This document shows positions 17,225 to 26,617 of a stretch of 64,000 nucleotides of DNA, in pieces. This DNA comes from Pseudomonas citri (lineage in GTDB: Bacteria > Pseudomonadota > Gammaproteobacteria > Pseudomonadales > Pseudomonadaceae). Each line of letters begins with the position of its first letter. Position 1 is the stretch's first letter. The notes beneath the pieces are model-generated. The model made no database searches. It was not told the origin of the DNA and saw only the letters and a program-made list of their open reading frames with translations. Location: NCBI RefSeq assembly GCF_025336485.1, contig NZ_JAODAB010000005.1, positions 1 to 64,000 on the forward strand. The letters run 5' to 3'. Made by a program: the position numbers and the translations under genes.

Positions 17225-18460
17225 TTAGAGAATCGCTGTACTGTTATGCCACACCAGCACCTGGCTGACACGGTTGTCCACGGTCTCGATGATCTCCAGC
17301 CGATAGCGGCCGATTTTCAGGCATACCGGGCTTTCGGGAATGGTTTCCAGCGCTTCGGTCACCAAGCCATTGAGCGTCTTGGGGCCGTCGCAGGGCAGGT
17401 GCCAGCCCAGGGTCCTGTTCAGTTCGCGGATCGACGCCGCACCGTCGATCATCAGGCGTCCGTCGGGTTGGGGGTGCACGTGGGGGTTGTCGAGGGCGTG
17501 TTCACTTTCGAATTCGCCGACGATTTCTTCCAGGATGTCTTCCAGGGTGACGATGCCCAGCACTTCGCCGTATTCGTCCACCACCATGCCCAGGCGCCGC
17601 TGCTGCTTGTGAAAGTTCAACAGTTGCAACTGCAAGGGGGTGCTTTCAGGCACGAAATAGGGATCGTGGGAAGCCGCCAGCAGCGCTTCCTTGGTCAGGC
17701 TCGCGTCCACCAGCAGGTGGCGCACCTGGCGGGTGTTGAGTACTGCTTCCACCTGGTTGATGTCGCTGTGGAACACCGGCAGGCGGGTGCGTCGGTTCAG
17801 GCGCAACTGCTCGATGATTTCGCCGATCGGGTCATCGAGGTTGATGCCGTCCACCTCGCTGCGGGGTACGAGGATGTCATTGACGGTGATGTTATCCAGG
17901 GCATGGATGCCGGAAGCCGGCTGCGGCCGACCCGTGCTGTGTTCCGGCTCCTGTTCGCTGCGCGGTGGGGTGGGCATTTCGTCGTCGCGTGGCACGATCA
18001 CCCTGGCCTTGCGGGCAAGGGGACGCAGCAACAATTGACTGATGCCATTGAGCAGCCAGGCGACGGGGTAGAGGATCTTCAGGGGCGCGCCGAGCAAGGC
18101 ATTGCCCAATGCCAGTACCGCGTCGGGCTGGCGGCTTGCCAGGGTGCGCGGCAGGTAGTCGGCGAAAATCAACAATGCTGCGCTGGTGCCAAGCCAGGCC
18201 ACCCAGGGGCCGTTTTCCAGCCAGGCAAAGATCGATAGCAAGGTGCCGATCACCACCGCCATGGTGCGGCAGAGCGTGTTGCAGAGGACCAGGCTGGCCA
18301 GGGGGAATGCCAGTTTTGCCAGTGGCTTGTCATTGGTGCGCGAGGCCCGGCGTTGTGCCTGCAAGTGCTGCCGGGCAGCTTCGACGGCCGTGAACAGGGC
18401 CGACCAGAGGATCAGTACCACCAACACGGCGAACAGCGGCCCCACGGGCAACGTATCCAT
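17225..18460 (-). CDS. CNNM/DUF21 membrane protein with paired CBS and CorC domains
   Basis: A 411-residue inner-membrane protein. An N-terminal DUF21 region has about three to four hydrophobic segments (to residue 150). A basic/proline-rich linker follows, then two CBS modules (about 185-310, including MVVDEYGEVLGIVTLEDILEEI) and a C-terminal CorC_HlyC domain ending GRYRLEIIETVDNRV. This architecture (YfjD/CorB family) is linked to magnesium or cobalt efflux. In Pseudomonas it neighbours ffh, as here. It follows the ypjD-like gene by 12 bases on the same strand and is likely co-transcribed with it. Confidence 0.9.
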   Translation of the reverse strand: MDTLPVGPLFAVLVVLILWSALFTAVEAARQHLQAQRRASRTNDKPLAKLAFPLASLVLCNTLCRTMAVVIGTLLSIFAWLENGPWVAWLGTSAALLIFADYLPRTLASRQPDAVLALGNALLGAPLKILYPVAWLLNGISQLLLRPLARKARVIVPRDDEMPTPPRSEQEPEHSTGRPQPASGIHALDNITVNDILVPRSEVDGINLDDPIGEIIEQLRLNRRTRLPVFHSDINQVEAVLNTRQVRHLLVDASLTKEALLAASHDPYFVPESTPLQLQLLNFHKQQRRLGMVVDEYGEVLGIVTLEDILEEIVGEFESEHALDNPHVHPQPDGRLMIDGAASIRELNRTLGWHLPCDGPKTLNGLVTEALETIPESPVCLKIGRYRLEIIETVDNRVSQVLVWHNSTAIL

Positions 18461-18472
18461 CAGGGCCGTCCG

Positions 18473-19285
18473 TCAGATATGCAGGATGTATTCGCGGACC
18501 AGCTTGCTGCCGAAGTACGCCAGCATCAGCAGGCAGAAACCGGCCAGGGTCCAGCGGATGGCTTTGTGGCCTCGCCAGCCCAGGCGGGTCCGACCCCACA
18601 GCAGCACGCTGAACACCACCCACGCCAGGCAGGCCAGCAGGGTCTTGTGCACCAGGTGCTGGGCGAACAGGTTCTCGACGAACAACCAGCCGGAGATCAG
18701 CGACAGCGAGAGTAGCGTCCAGCCGGCCCAGAGGAAGCCGAACAGCAGGCTTTCCATGGTTTGCAGCGGAGGGAAATTGCGGATCAGGCCGGACGGGTGC
18801 TTGTGCTTGAGCTGGTGATCCTGCACCAGCAACAGCAAGGCCTGGAACACCGCGATGGTGAACAGGCCGTAGGCCAGGATCGACAGCAGGATATGGGCCA
18901 GGATGCCCGGTTCCTCGTCGATGACCTGCACCGTGCCCGATGGCGCGAACTGCGCCAGCAGGGCCGTGGCCATCCCCAGCGGGAACAGCAGCACCAGCAG
19001 GTTCTCCACCGGGATGCGCGAACAGGCCAGCAGGGTCAGGGCGATCACGGCCACGGCGATCAGGCTGGCGGCGTTGAAGAAATCCAGGCCCAGGCCGATT
19101 GGCGTCATCAGGTGGGTATAAAGGCTGGCCGCGTGGCCGAGCACCGCCAGCACGCCCAGCGTGACCAGCAGGCGTTTGTTCGCCTTGGCGCCAGTGGCCA
19201 GGCGTGTGCCTTGATAGAGGGTCGCAGCGGCATACAGGCAGGCGGCGGCGAGGGTAACAAGCAAGCTGGGTGACAAGGGGAGCAT
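18473..19285 (-). CDS. YpjD/CcsA-like inner-membrane protein
   Basis: A 270-residue protein with about eight hydrophobic helices. It belongs to the CcsA/CcmC-like cytochrome-assembly superfamily, YpjD branch, judged from the helix pattern and the segment HILLSILAYGLFTIAVFQALLL. The ATG at 19285 follows an AGGGG stretch; earlier in-frame codons overlap the divergent ffh promoter. It is first in a two-gene unit with the CNNM/CBS protein and divergent from ffh. Haem handling is suggested by family only; in E. coli ypjD is likewise found next to corE and ffh. Confidence 0.85.
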   Translation of the reverse strand: MLPLSPSLLVTLAAACLYAAATLYQGTRLATGAKANKRLLVTLGVLAVLGHAASLYTHLMTPIGLGLDFFNAASLIAVAVIALTLLACSRIPVENLLVLLFPLGMATALLAQFAPSGTVQVIDEEPGILAHILLSILAYGLFTIAVFQALLLLVQDHQLKHKHPSGLIRNFPPLQTMESLLFGFLWAGWTLLSLSLISGWLFVENLFAQHLVHKTLLACLAWVVFSVLLWGRTRLGWRGHKAIRWTLAGFCLLMLAYFGSKLVREYILHI

Positions 19286-19381
19286 AAGTCCAGTTAAGCA
19301 GGCCCGAAAGGCGCTGAGTTTGGCATAGATCCCCCCCTGCACGAAAGACCGCGGCGAGGTGTACGTCGCACGCTTCTTCGC

Positions 19382-19387
19382 TATAAT
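19382..19387 (+). promoter_or_regulatory. -10 box of ffh
   Basis: A perfect TATAAT sits about 95 bases before the ffh start codon. At 17-base spacing the upstream hexamer (GTGTAC) is poor, so the -35 element is weak or activator-dependent. Confidence 0.5.
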
Positions 19388-19481
19388 CCGCGACCTGCCC
19401 ACGCCGCAGGCTCGCCGAGCACATTTTATACGGTCCGGGCCGCCACTCTCCCGGCCTCACCTGGGCCTGAAAGGATCGCGC

Positions 19482-20858
19482 ATGTTTGAAAACCTAACCG
19501 ACCGTCTCTCGCAGACGCTGCGCCATGTCACCGGCAAGGCGAAACTGACCGAGGACAACATCAAAGACACCCTGCGCGAAGTGCGCATGGCGTTGCTCGA
19601 GGCCGACGTCGCCCTGCCGGTGGTCAAGGACTTCGTCAATTCGGTCAAGGAGCGCGCCGTCGGCACCGAAGTGTCGCGTAGCCTGACGCCAGGCCAGGCG
19701 TTCGTGAAAATCGTCCAGGCCGAACTCGAAAGCCTGATGGGCGCGGCCAACGAGGACCTCAACCTCAGCGCCGTGCCGCCAGCGGTGGTGCTGATGGCCG
19801 GCCTGCAAGGTGCGGGCAAGACCACCACGGCCGGCAAGCTGGCGCGCCTGCTTAAAGAGCGCAAGAAGAAGTCGGTGATGGTGGTGTCCGCGGACGTCTA
19901 CCGTCCGGCGGCGATCAAGCAGCTGGAAACCCTGGCCAATGACATCGGCGTGACCTTCTTCCCGTCCGACCTGAGCCAGAAGCCAGTGGACATCGCCCAG
20001 GCGGCGATCAAGGAGGCGAAGCTCAAGTTCATCGACGTGGTCATCGTCGATACCGCCGGTCGCCTGCACATCGACGAAGAGATGATGGGCGAGATCCAGG
20101 CGCTGCATGCCGCGGTCAAGCCGGTGGAAACCCTGTTCGTGGTCGACGCCATGACCGGCCAGGACGCCGCCAACACCGCCAAGGCGTTTGGCGATGCGCT
20201 GCCACTGACCGGTGTGATCCTGACCAAGGTCGACGGCGATGCCCGCGGCGGTGCTGCGCTGTCGGTGCGTGCCATCACCGGCAAGCCGATCAAGTTCATC
20301 GGCATGGGCGAGAAGAGCGAAGCACTCGAGCCGTTCCATCCCGAGCGTATCGCTTCGCGGATCCTGGGCATGGGCGACGTGCTCAGCCTGATCGAGCAGG
20401 CCGAGCAGACCCTCGATAAGGAAAAGGCCGACAAGCTTGCGAAGAAATTAAAGAAGGGCAAGGGCTTCGACCTCGAGGATTTCCGCGACCAGTTGCAACA
20501 GATGAAGAACATGGGCGGCCTCGGCGGCCTCATGGACAAGCTGCCGAGCATCGGTGGCGTGAACCTGGCGCAGATGGGCAATGCCCAGAGCGCGGCTGAA
20601 AAGCAGTTCAAGCAGATGGAAGCCATCATCAACTCCATGACCCCGGCCGAGCGCCGCGATCCCGAGCTGATCAGCGGCTCGCGCAAGCGCCGCATCGCCC
20701 TGGGCTCGGGCACGCAGGTGCAGGACATCGGTCGCTTGATCAAGCAGCACAAGCAGATGCAGAAGATGATGAAGAAATTCTCCGCCAAGGGCGGGATGGC
20801 CAAGATGATGCGCGGCATGGGCGGTATGTTGCCCGGTGGCGGTATGCCGAAAATGTAA
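19482..20858 (+). CDS. ffh: Signal recognition particle protein (SRP54 homologue)
   Basis: A 458-residue GTPase that, with 4.5S RNA, targets nascent membrane proteins to FtsY. The N domain is followed by the G domain with P-loop GLQGAGKTTT (residues 107-116), DTAGR and TKVDGDARGG. The methionine-rich M domain (about 300-430) is followed by a tail very rich in M/G (MMRGMGGMLPGGGMPKM). The ATG at 19482 follows AAAGGATCGCGC. Divergent from the ypjD-like gene. Confidence 0.98.
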   Translation: MFENLTDRLSQTLRHVTGKAKLTEDNIKDTLREVRMALLEADVALPVVKDFVNSVKERAVGTEVSRSLTPGQAFVKIVQAELESLMGAANEDLNLSAVPPAVVLMAGLQGAGKTTTAGKLARLLKERKKKSVMVVSADVYRPAAIKQLETLANDIGVTFFPSDLSQKPVDIAQAAIKEAKLKFIDVVIVDTAGRLHIDEEMMGEIQALHAAVKPVETLFVVDAMTGQDAANTAKAFGDALPLTGVILTKVDGDARGGAALSVRAITGKPIKFIGMGEKSEALEPFHPERIASRILGMGDVLSLIEQAEQTLDKEKADKLAKKLKKGKGFDLEDFRDQLQQMKNMGGLGGLMDKLPSIGGVNLAQMGNAQSAAEKQFKQMEAIINSMTPAERRDPELISGSRKRRIALGSGTQVQDIGRLIKQHKQMQKMMKKFSAKGGMAKMMRGMGGMLPGGGMPKM

Positions 20859-21009
20859 AGAATCTGCGCCGGCTGTCATGTCGGCGTTGCCCCGCACGGA
20901 TGCGGGGGATCTCCAGCAAACCCGTGCTGACGGGAGCTGACCTGCCGTTTTTCATGACGGCTCCATGGCGAATCTTGATTGCACGGCGCCAGGCGCCGGA
21001 AAAAGTCAT

Positions 21010-21037
21010 TTGCAAAAGTCCGGATATTCCTTAGAAT
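21010..21037 (+). promoter_or_regulatory. Promoter of the rpsP-rimM-trmD-rplS operon
   Basis: TTGCAA (21010-21015) and TAGAAT (21032-21037) are spaced by 16 bases and lie about 70 bases upstream of rpsP. The 251-base gap between ffh and rpsP also holds a CCCCGC/GCGGGG hairpin at about 20891-20908 without a T-run, and nothing else recognised. Confidence 0.6.
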
Positions 21038-21109
21038 ATGCGGCCTTTCGGGCACCCATGCCCGCTGTGCATTTAGATTTGCAGCACCGACTACAGGAAC
21101 GATGTTCAC

Positions 21110-21361
21110 ATGCTAACAATCCGTCTTGCCCTTGGCGGCTCCAAAAAGCGCCCGTTTTACCACCTGACCGTAACCGACAGCCGCAACCCGCGTGACGGTT
21201 CCCACAAAGAGCAGGTTGGTTTCTTCAACCCGATCGCACGTGGTCAGGAAGTTCGTCTGTCCGTGAACCAAGAGCGCGTTGCCTACTGGCTGAGCGTTGG
21301 TGCACAACCTTCTGAGCGCGTTGCTCAGTTGTTGAAGGAATCGGCTAAGGCTGCGGCCTGA
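21110..21361 (+). CDS. rpsP: 30S ribosomal protein S16
   Basis: An 83-residue small-subunit protein. [20 protein letters not shown] and the DSRNPRDG segment are typical of S16. It heads the conserved rpsP-rimM-trmD-rplS operon; rimM starts 5 bases after its stop. Confidence 0.98.
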   Translation: MLTIRLALGGSKKRPFYHLTVTDSRNPRDGSHKEQVGFFNPIARGQEVRLSVNQERVAYWLSVGAQPSERVAQLLKESAKAAA

Positions 21362-21366
21362 GCAAT

Positions 21367-21903
21367 ATGAACGCGACGCCAAAAGATGCTGATGATCTGA
21401 TCGTTGTCGGCAAAATCTATTCTGTACATGGCGTTCGCGGCGAAGTGAAGGTGTATTCCTTTACTGATCCGATCAAAAACCTGTTGAACTACAAAGCCTG
21501 GACGCTCAAGCGCGAGGGCAGTGTGAAGCAGGTTGAGCTGGTCAGCGGACGCGGGAACGAAAAGTTCCTGGTCGCAAAGCTCAAGGGTCTCGATGATCGT
21601 GAAGAAGCGCGTCTTCTGGCCGGTTATGAGATCTGTGTGCCGCGCAACCTGTTCCCTGAACTGACCGACGGCGAGTACTACTGGTACCAGCTGGTAGGTC
21701 TGAAGGTCATCGACCACCTCGGGCAATTGCTCGGGAAGATCGATCACCTGCTCGAGACCGGTTCGAACGATGTCATGGTGGTAAAGCCTTGCGTCGGCAG
21801 CCTGGATGATCGCGAACGCCTGTTGCCCTATACCGAGCAATGCGTGTTGGCCGTCGACCTTGCAGCAGGCGAGATGAAGGTGGAATGGGATGCGGATTTC
21901 TGA
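21367..21903 (+). CDS. rimM: 16S rRNA processing protein RimM
   Basis: A 178-residue ribosome maturation factor that assists assembly of the 30S head and binds S19. The N-terminal RimM domain begins [18 protein letters not shown], and a PRC-barrel domain follows from about residue 98 ([14 protein letters not shown]). Ends 2 bases before the trmD start, so the two are tightly coupled. Confidence 0.97.
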   Translation: MNATPKDADDLIVVGKIYSVHGVRGEVKVYSFTDPIKNLLNYKAWTLKREGSVKQVELVSGRGNEKFLVAKLKGLDDREEARLLAGYEICVPRNLFPELTDGEYYWYQLVGLKVIDHLGQLLGKIDHLLETGSNDVMVVKPCVGSLDDRERLLPYTEQCVLAVDLAAGEMKVEWDADF

Positions 21904-21905
21904 AC

Positions 21906-22658
21906 GTGGCTAATCTGCGCGTTGAAGTCATCACGCTGTTTCCCGAGATGTTTTCCGCCATCAGCGAGTACGGCATAACCAGCCGCGCGGTGAAACAGGA
22001 GCTGTTGCAGCTGACCTGTTGGAATCCGCGGGACTACACCACGGATCGACATCACACTGTGGACGATCGCCCGTTTGGCGGTGGTCCGGGCATGGTGATG
22101 AAGATCAAGCCCCTGGAGGATGCACTGGTTCAGGCCAGGGCGGCAGCCGGGGAGGGTGCGAAGGTGATCTACCTGTCGCCCCAAGGCCGCCAGCTGACTC
22201 AGTCGGCGGTACGCGAGCTGGCGAATTCGGATGCATTGATCCTGATTGCCGGCCGTTATGAAGGCATTGACGAGCGTTTCATTGAGGCTCATGTCGATGA
22301 AGAGTGGTCGATTGGCGACTATGTACTGTCTGGCGGCGAGCTGCCGGCGATGGTCCTGATCGATGCGGTTACACGACTGCTGCCTGGAGCTTTAGGGCAT
22401 GCGGATTCCGCCGAGGAAGATTCCTTTACGGATGGTCTGCTGGATTGCCCGCACTACACCCGACCGGAGGTGTATGCGGATCAGCGTGTTCCCGACGTGT
22501 TGCTAAGTGGCAACCACGCGCACATCCGGCGTTGGCGTTTACAGCAGTCCCTTGGTCGGACCTGGGAACGACGCGCCGATCTTCTGGAAAGCCGCTCGCT
22601 TTCTGGAGAAGAGAAGAAGCTGCTCGAGGAATACATCCGCGAGCGGGACGATAGTTAA
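21906..22658 (+). CDS. trmD: tRNA (guanine-37-N1)-methyltransferase
   Basis: A 250-residue SPOUT methyltransferase that makes m1G37 in tRNAs reading CNN codons. The SAM-binding trefoil knot is visible in [38 protein letters not shown] sequence around residues 113-145; D/H residues of the C-terminal domain follow. The start is GTG at 21906, giving [16 protein letters not shown], which aligns with family N-termini; upstream frame is an overlap with rimM. Third gene of the operon. Confidence 0.97.
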   Translation: MANLRVEVITLFPEMFSAISEYGITSRAVKQELLQLTCWNPRDYTTDRHHTVDDRPFGGGPGMVMKIKPLEDALVQARAAAGEGAKVIYLSPQGRQLTQSAVRELANSDALILIAGRYEGIDERFIEAHVDEEWSIGDYVLSGGELPAMVLIDAVTRLLPGALGHADSAEEDSFTDGLLDCPHYTRPEVYADQRVPDVLLSGNHAHIRRWRLQQSLGRTWERRADLLESRSLSGEEKKLLEEYIRERDDS

Positions 22659-22703
22659 CAACGTATCGATGGTAAGTCCGACGACTTGCCTTAGGAGCAC
22701 AGC

Positions 22704-23054
22704 ATGACTAACAAAATCATCCTTGCACTCGAAGCAGAGCAGATGACCAAAGAAATCCCTACCTTTGCCCCAGGCGACACCATTGTCGTCCAGGTGAAAG
22801 TGAAGGAAGGCGACCGTTCCCGTCTGCAAGCGTTCGAAGGCGTTGTTATCGCCAAGCGTAACCGTGGCGTGAACAGTGCGTTCACCGTTCGCAAAATCTC
22901 CAACGGTGTTGGCGTAGAGCGTACTTTCCAGACCTACAGCCCGCAAATCGACAGCATGGCTGTGAAGCGTCGCGGTGACGTACGTAAGGCCAAGCTGTAC
23001 TACCTGCGCGACCTGTCCGGTAAAGCAGCACGCATCAAGGAAAAACTGGCCTGA
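22704..23054 (+). CDS. rplS: 50S ribosomal protein L19
   Basis: A 116-residue large-subunit protein at the 30S-50S interface. Signature segments are [20 protein letters not shown] and [27 protein letters not shown]. Last gene of the rpsP operon, followed by a strong terminator. The ATG has AGGAG 8 bases upstream. Confidence 0.98.
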
Positions 23055-23074
23055 GTCCAGCTTCCGATGCAAAA

Positions 23075-23101
23075 AAAAGCAGCCTGCGGGCTGCTTTTTT
23101 G
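23075..23101 (+). terminator. Terminator of the rpsP-rplS operon
   Basis: AGCAGCC (23078-23084) pairs with GGCTGCT (23089-23095) and is flanked by A-run and T-run, so it could work in both directions. Confidence 0.9.
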
Positions 23102-23186
23102 TTGCCTGCGATTTGCTCTTTGAGCACCCTGCGTAGCTTCATTCCTTACTTCGATGCCGTGTGTGCCGCATCCTCCAAGAGTTTTT

Positions 23187-24083
23187 ATGCCAGCCATCGA
23201 TCACCCGCTGATAGACCAGTTTCTCGACGCCCTGTGGTTGGAGAAGGGCCTGTCCGATAACACCCGCGATGCCTATCGCAGCGACCTGGCGCTGTTCAAC
23301 GGCTGGTTGCAGGACAAGCGTCTGGAGTTGGTGAATGCCGGACGGGAGTTGATCCTTGATCATTTGGCGTGGCGTCTGGAGCAGAACTACAAACCGCGGT
23401 CGACTGCGCGGTTTCTCTCCGGTTTGCGTGGGTTTTATCGCTATCTACTGCGGGAAAAACTGATCGCGGTGGATCCGACCTTGCGCGTGGACATGCCGCA
23501 ACTGGGTCGCCCCCTGCCCAAATCCCTGTCGGAAGCCGACGTGGAGGCGTTGCTGAAGGCGCCTGACCTGAGTGATGCCATCGGCCAGCGCGACCGGGCG
23601 ATGCTGGAGGTCCTGTACGCCTGTGGCCTGCGTGTCACCGAATTGATCAGCCTGACCCTCGAACAGGTCAACCTGCGCCAGGGTGTGCTGCGGGTGATGG
23701 GCAAGGGCAGCAAGGAGCGCCTGGTGCCGATGGGCGAGGAGGCCATCGTCTGGGTCGAGCGCTATCTGCGCGACGGGCGTCACGAGCTGCTGGGCGGGCG
23801 TCCCAGCGATGTACTGTTCCCAAGCCGGAATGGCGAGCAAATGACTCGCCAGACTTTCTGGCATCGCATCAAGCACCAGGCCAAGGTGGCTGGGATCGGA
23901 AAATCCCTCTCGCCCCACACTTTGCGCCATGCCTTCGCCACGCACCTGCTCAACCACGGCGCCGATCTGCGGGTGGTGCAGATGTTGCTCGGCCACAGTG
24001 ACTTGTCCACCACCCAGATCTACACCCATGTCGCCCGGGCACGCCTGCAGGACCTGCACGCCAAGCATCACCCACGCGGTTGA
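23187..24083 (+). CDS. xerD: Site-specific tyrosine recombinase XerD
   Basis: A 298-residue recombinase that resolves chromosome dimers at dif with XerC. The catalytic residues fall at R149, H244, R247, H270 and Y279, almost identical in numbering to E. coli XerD. The N-terminal SAM-like domain is complete. The ATG at 23187 (MPAIDHPLID) is preferred over 23154 because it follows AAGAG. It precedes dsbC, as usual in Pseudomonas, with a REPIN in the gap. Confidence 0.97.
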   Translation: MPAIDHPLIDQFLDALWLEKGLSDNTRDAYRSDLALFNGWLQDKRLELVNAGRELILDHLAWRLEQNYKPRSTARFLSGLRGFYRYLLREKLIAVDPTLRVDMPQLGRPLPKSLSEADVEALLKAPDLSDAIGQRDRAMLEVLYACGLRVTELISLTLEQVNLRQGVLRVMGKGSKERLVPMGEEAIVWVERYLRDGRHELLGGRPSDVLFPSRNGEQMTRQTFWHRIKHQAKVAGIGKSLSPHTLRHAFATHLLNHGADLRVVQMLLGHSDLSTTQIYTHVARARLQDLHAKHHPRG

Positions 24084-24092
24084 ATGCCCCTC

Positions 24093-24182
24093 CTGTGGGA
24101 GCAAGGCTTGCCCGCGATGGCCGCGCCGCGGTGTAACAACTGAACCGCGTTATCGTTCATCGCGGGCAAGCCTTGCTCCCAC
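24093..24182. repeat. REPIN between xerD and dsbC
   Basis: A REP unit at 24093-24118 (CTGTGGGAGCAAGGCTTGCC...) faces an inverted copy at 24159-24182. The second copy's outer end diverges (CACGAG instead of CACAG). Same family as the doublet at 13056-13149. Confidence 0.85.
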
Positions 24183-24344
24183 GAGTCCGCTTCCACAGAA
24201 AGTGTTCATCAACGCCTTGTATCACCGGCATTCGGTCACGCGAGCCTTATGTGGTAGGCTTTGTCGGTTTGCACAGTGGGCGGTTGGAAGCCGAATCTGC
24301 AGCTCGGCGTTTGCACGTCCCATTTGTTCGCCACAGGAGTCCCC

Positions 24345-25076
24345 ATGCGTTTGATCCAGTTGTTCACCGCCGCCGCCATTGCGCTGGCCAGCACCTTTGT
24401 CATCGCCGATGACGCGGCCGACAAGGCTATCCGCAAGAGCCTGGAAAACCTTCAGCTCGAAGTGCCGATCGAGGCCATCTCAGCCAGTCCCATGGCTGGC
24501 CTGTATGAGGTCAAGCTCAAGGGCAGCCGCGTGCTCTACGCCAGCGCCGATGGCCAGTACATCGTCCAGGGCAACCTGTTCGAGCTCAAGGATGGCAAGC
24601 CGGTCAACCTTACCGAACTGACCGAGCGCCAGGGCATTTCCAAGTTGATCAATGGTATTCCGGTCGCTGAAACCGTGGTTTACCCGGCCGTGGGTGAAAC
24701 CAAGTCCCACATCACCGTGTTCACCGACACCACGTGCCCGTATTGCCACAAGCTGCATGCCGAAGTGCCGGAGCTGAACAAGCGTGGCATCGAAGTGCGC
24801 TATGTCGCGTTCCCGCGCCAGGGCCTGGGCTCGCCGGGTGATGAGCAGTTGCAGGCGGTCTGGTGCTCCAAGGACAAGAAAGCGGCCATGGACAAGATGG
24901 TCGATGGCAAGGAAATCAAGGCCGCGAAATGTGATAACCCGGTTTCCAAGCAGTTTGCTCTCGGACAGTCAATAGGCGTGAACGGTACACCTGCAATTGT
25001 TTTGGCCGATGGTCAGGTAATTCCGGGCTACCAGCCGGCGCCGCAAGTCGCCAAACTGGCTCTGGGCGCGAAATGA
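24345..25076 (+). CDS. dsbC: Periplasmic thiol:disulfide isomerase DsbC
   Basis: A 243-residue protein with a cleaved Sec signal (MRLIQLFTAAAIALASTFVIA). The N-terminal dimerisation domain (to about residue 85) is followed by a thioredoxin fold with the active pair CPYC (C131/C134) and a second structural cysteine pair (in VWCSKDKK and KAAKCDNP). It reshuffles wrong disulfides in the periplasm. The ATG at 24345 follows ACAGGAGTCCCC. hom follows after 131 bases. Confidence 0.96.
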   Translation: MRLIQLFTAAAIALASTFVIADDAADKAIRKSLENLQLEVPIEAISASPMAGLYEVKLKGSRVLYASADGQYIVQGNLFELKDGKPVNLTELTERQGISKLINGIPVAETVVYPAVGETKSHITVFTDTTCPYCHKLHAEVPELNKRGIEVRYVAFPRQGLGSPGDEQLQAVWCSKDKKAAMDKMVDGKEIKAAKCDNPVSKQFALGQSIGVNGTPAIVLADGQVIPGYQPAPQVAKLALGAK

Positions 25077-25104
25077 TCATGGGCGATCTGCTTTTGAAGA
25101 GTAC

Positions 25105-25190
25105 GGCTCGGCGAAACCTTCGTCGGGCCGTTAAACACTAAGTCGCGTTGCTGCGCGGCTGTATTTCACGGCCGACCTTGCGTCGGCCGT
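25105..25190 (+). promoter_or_regulatory. Two stacked hairpins in the dsbC-hom gap
   Basis: An imperfect stem ACGGCtCGgCGA / TCGtCGgGCCGT is followed by a perfect stem CGGCCGAC-cttgc-GTCGGCCG ending about 20 bases before the hom GTG start. The second lacks a full T-run. They may terminate dsbC transcripts or shape the hom leader; no leader peptide rich in Thr/Ile codons was found, so classical attenuation is not supported. Confidence 0.4.
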
Positions 25191-25207
25191 TTCATGGGGA
25201 GTCAAGA

Positions 25208-26512
25208 GTGAATCCGGTCAAAGTAGGCATCTGTGGGTTAGGTACCGTCGGTGGCGGCACCTTCAACGTACTTCAGCGCAACGCCGAGGAAATTGCTCGT
25301 CGTGCCGGGCGTGGAATCGAAGTGGCACAAATTGCCATGCGCACGCCAAAGCCTCAGTTCCAGACGACCGGTATTGCGATTACCAACGATGTCTTCGAAG
25401 TGGCCACGAACCCTGAGATCGACATCGTCATAGAGCTGGTGGGCGGCTATACCGTTGCCCGCGAGCTGGTACTCAAGGCCATCGAGAATGGCAAGCATGT
25501 GGTCACCGCGAACAAAGCGCTTATCGCCGTTCACGGTAATGAGATTTTCGCCAAGGCACGCGAGAAGGGCGTGATCGTGGCTTTCGAAGCGGCCGTGGCC
25601 GGTGGTATCCCGGTGATCAAGGCGATCCGCGAAGGGCTGTCGGCCAACCGTATCAACTGGGTGGCGGGGATCATCAACGGCACCGGCAATTTCATCCTCA
25701 CCGAGATGCGCGAGAAGGGTCGCGCTTTCGAGGACGTGCTCGCCGAAGCCCAGGTGCTGGGTTACGCGGAGGCTGACCCGACGTTCGACGTGGAAGGCAT
25801 CGACGCGGCGCACAAGCTGACGATCCTGGCATCCATCGCGTTCGGTATTCCGTTGCAGTTCGACAAGGCTTACACCGAAGGCATCACCAAGCTGACCACC
25901 GCTGACGTGAACTACGCCGAAGCCTTGGGCTACCGCATCAAGCACCTGGGCGTGGCGCGCAGCACCGCCAGTGGTATCGAGCTGCGGGTGCATCCGACGC
26001 TGATCCCGGCCGATCGCCTGCTCGCCAACGTCAACGGTGTGATGAACGCGGTGATGGTCAATGGCGATGCCTCTGGCTCGACGTTGTTCTACGGCGCTGG
26101 CGCAGGCATGGAGCCGACCGCTTCCTCGGTGGTGGCCGACCTGGTGGACGTGGTTCGCGCCATGACCTCCGACCCGGAAAACCGTGTGCCGCACCTGGCC
26201 TTCCAGCCGGATTCGCTGTCGGCTCATCCGATTCTTCCGATCGAGGCGTGCGAAAGCTCCTACTACCTGCGCATCCAGGCCAAGGACCATCCGGGCGTGT
26301 TGGCCCAGGTGGCGAGCATCCTGTCGGAGCGTGGCATCAACATCGAGTCGATCATGCAGAAGGAAGTCGAGGAGCATGATGGCCTGGTGCCGATGATCCT
26401 GCTGACCCACCGCGTGGTCGAGCAACGCATCAATGATGCGATCACGGCGCTGGAGGCGCTCCAGGGCGTGGTTGGCCCGGTGGTCCGTATCCGTGTCGAG
26501 CATCTGAATTAA
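25208..26512 (+). CDS. hom: Homoserine dehydrogenase
   Basis: A 434-residue enzyme reducing aspartate semialdehyde to homoserine for threonine and methionine. The NAD(P) motif GICGLGTVGGGT opens the protein. The catalytic domain contains NGTGNFILTEM and GYAEADPTFDVEGIDAAHKL. A C-terminal ACT domain (about 353-434, starting YYLRIQAKDHPGVLAQVASILSE-like) mediates feedback by threonine. The start is GTG at 25208, preceded by GGGGAG. The threonine synthase gene follows on the same strand after 105 bases. Confidence 0.97.
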   Translation: MNPVKVGICGLGTVGGGTFNVLQRNAEEIARRAGRGIEVAQIAMRTPKPQFQTTGIAITNDVFEVATNPEIDIVIELVGGYTVARELVLKAIENGKHVVTANKALIAVHGNEIFAKAREKGVIVAFEAAVAGGIPVIKAIREGLSANRINWVAGIINGTGNFILTEMREKGRAFEDVLAEAQVLGYAEADPTFDVEGIDAAHKLTILASIAFGIPLQFDKAYTEGITKLTTADVNYAEALGYRIKHLGVARSTASGIELRVHPTLIPADRLLANVNGVMNAVMVNGDASGSTLFYGAGAGMEPTASSVVADLVDVVRAMTSDPENRVPHLAFQPDSLSAHPILPIEACESSYYLRIQAKDHPGVLAQVASILSERGINIESIMQKEVEEHDGLVPMILLTHRVVEQRINDAITALEALQGVVGPVVRIRVEHLN

Positions 26513-26529
26513 TCAAAGCGGCAAGCGGC

Positions 26530-26590
26530 AAGCCACAAGCTACAAGTTGAAAGCGGATCGGCTTCTACTTGTAGCTTGCAGCTTGAAGCT
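26530..26590. repeat. Nested inverted repeat between hom and thrC
   Basis: AAGCTACAAGT (26537-26547) pairs with ACTTGTAGCTT (26567-26577), and an inner AAGC/GCTT pair lies between them. The flanks are made of degenerate AAGC/GCTT words. This is a different intergenic repeat type from the GTGGGAGC family. Confidence 0.7.
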
Positions 26591-26617
26591 CGAAGCTCAA
26601 ACCAAAGGTTTGCCCCC

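Noticed and set aside
23187..24083. Integrase marking a mobile element
   Set aside because: Catalytic residue numbering, length and position before dsbC identify the housekeeping XerD.
25077..25207. Riboswitch in the hom leader
   Set aside because: The two hairpins do not match any riboswitch consensus I know, and no conserved loop motif is visible.
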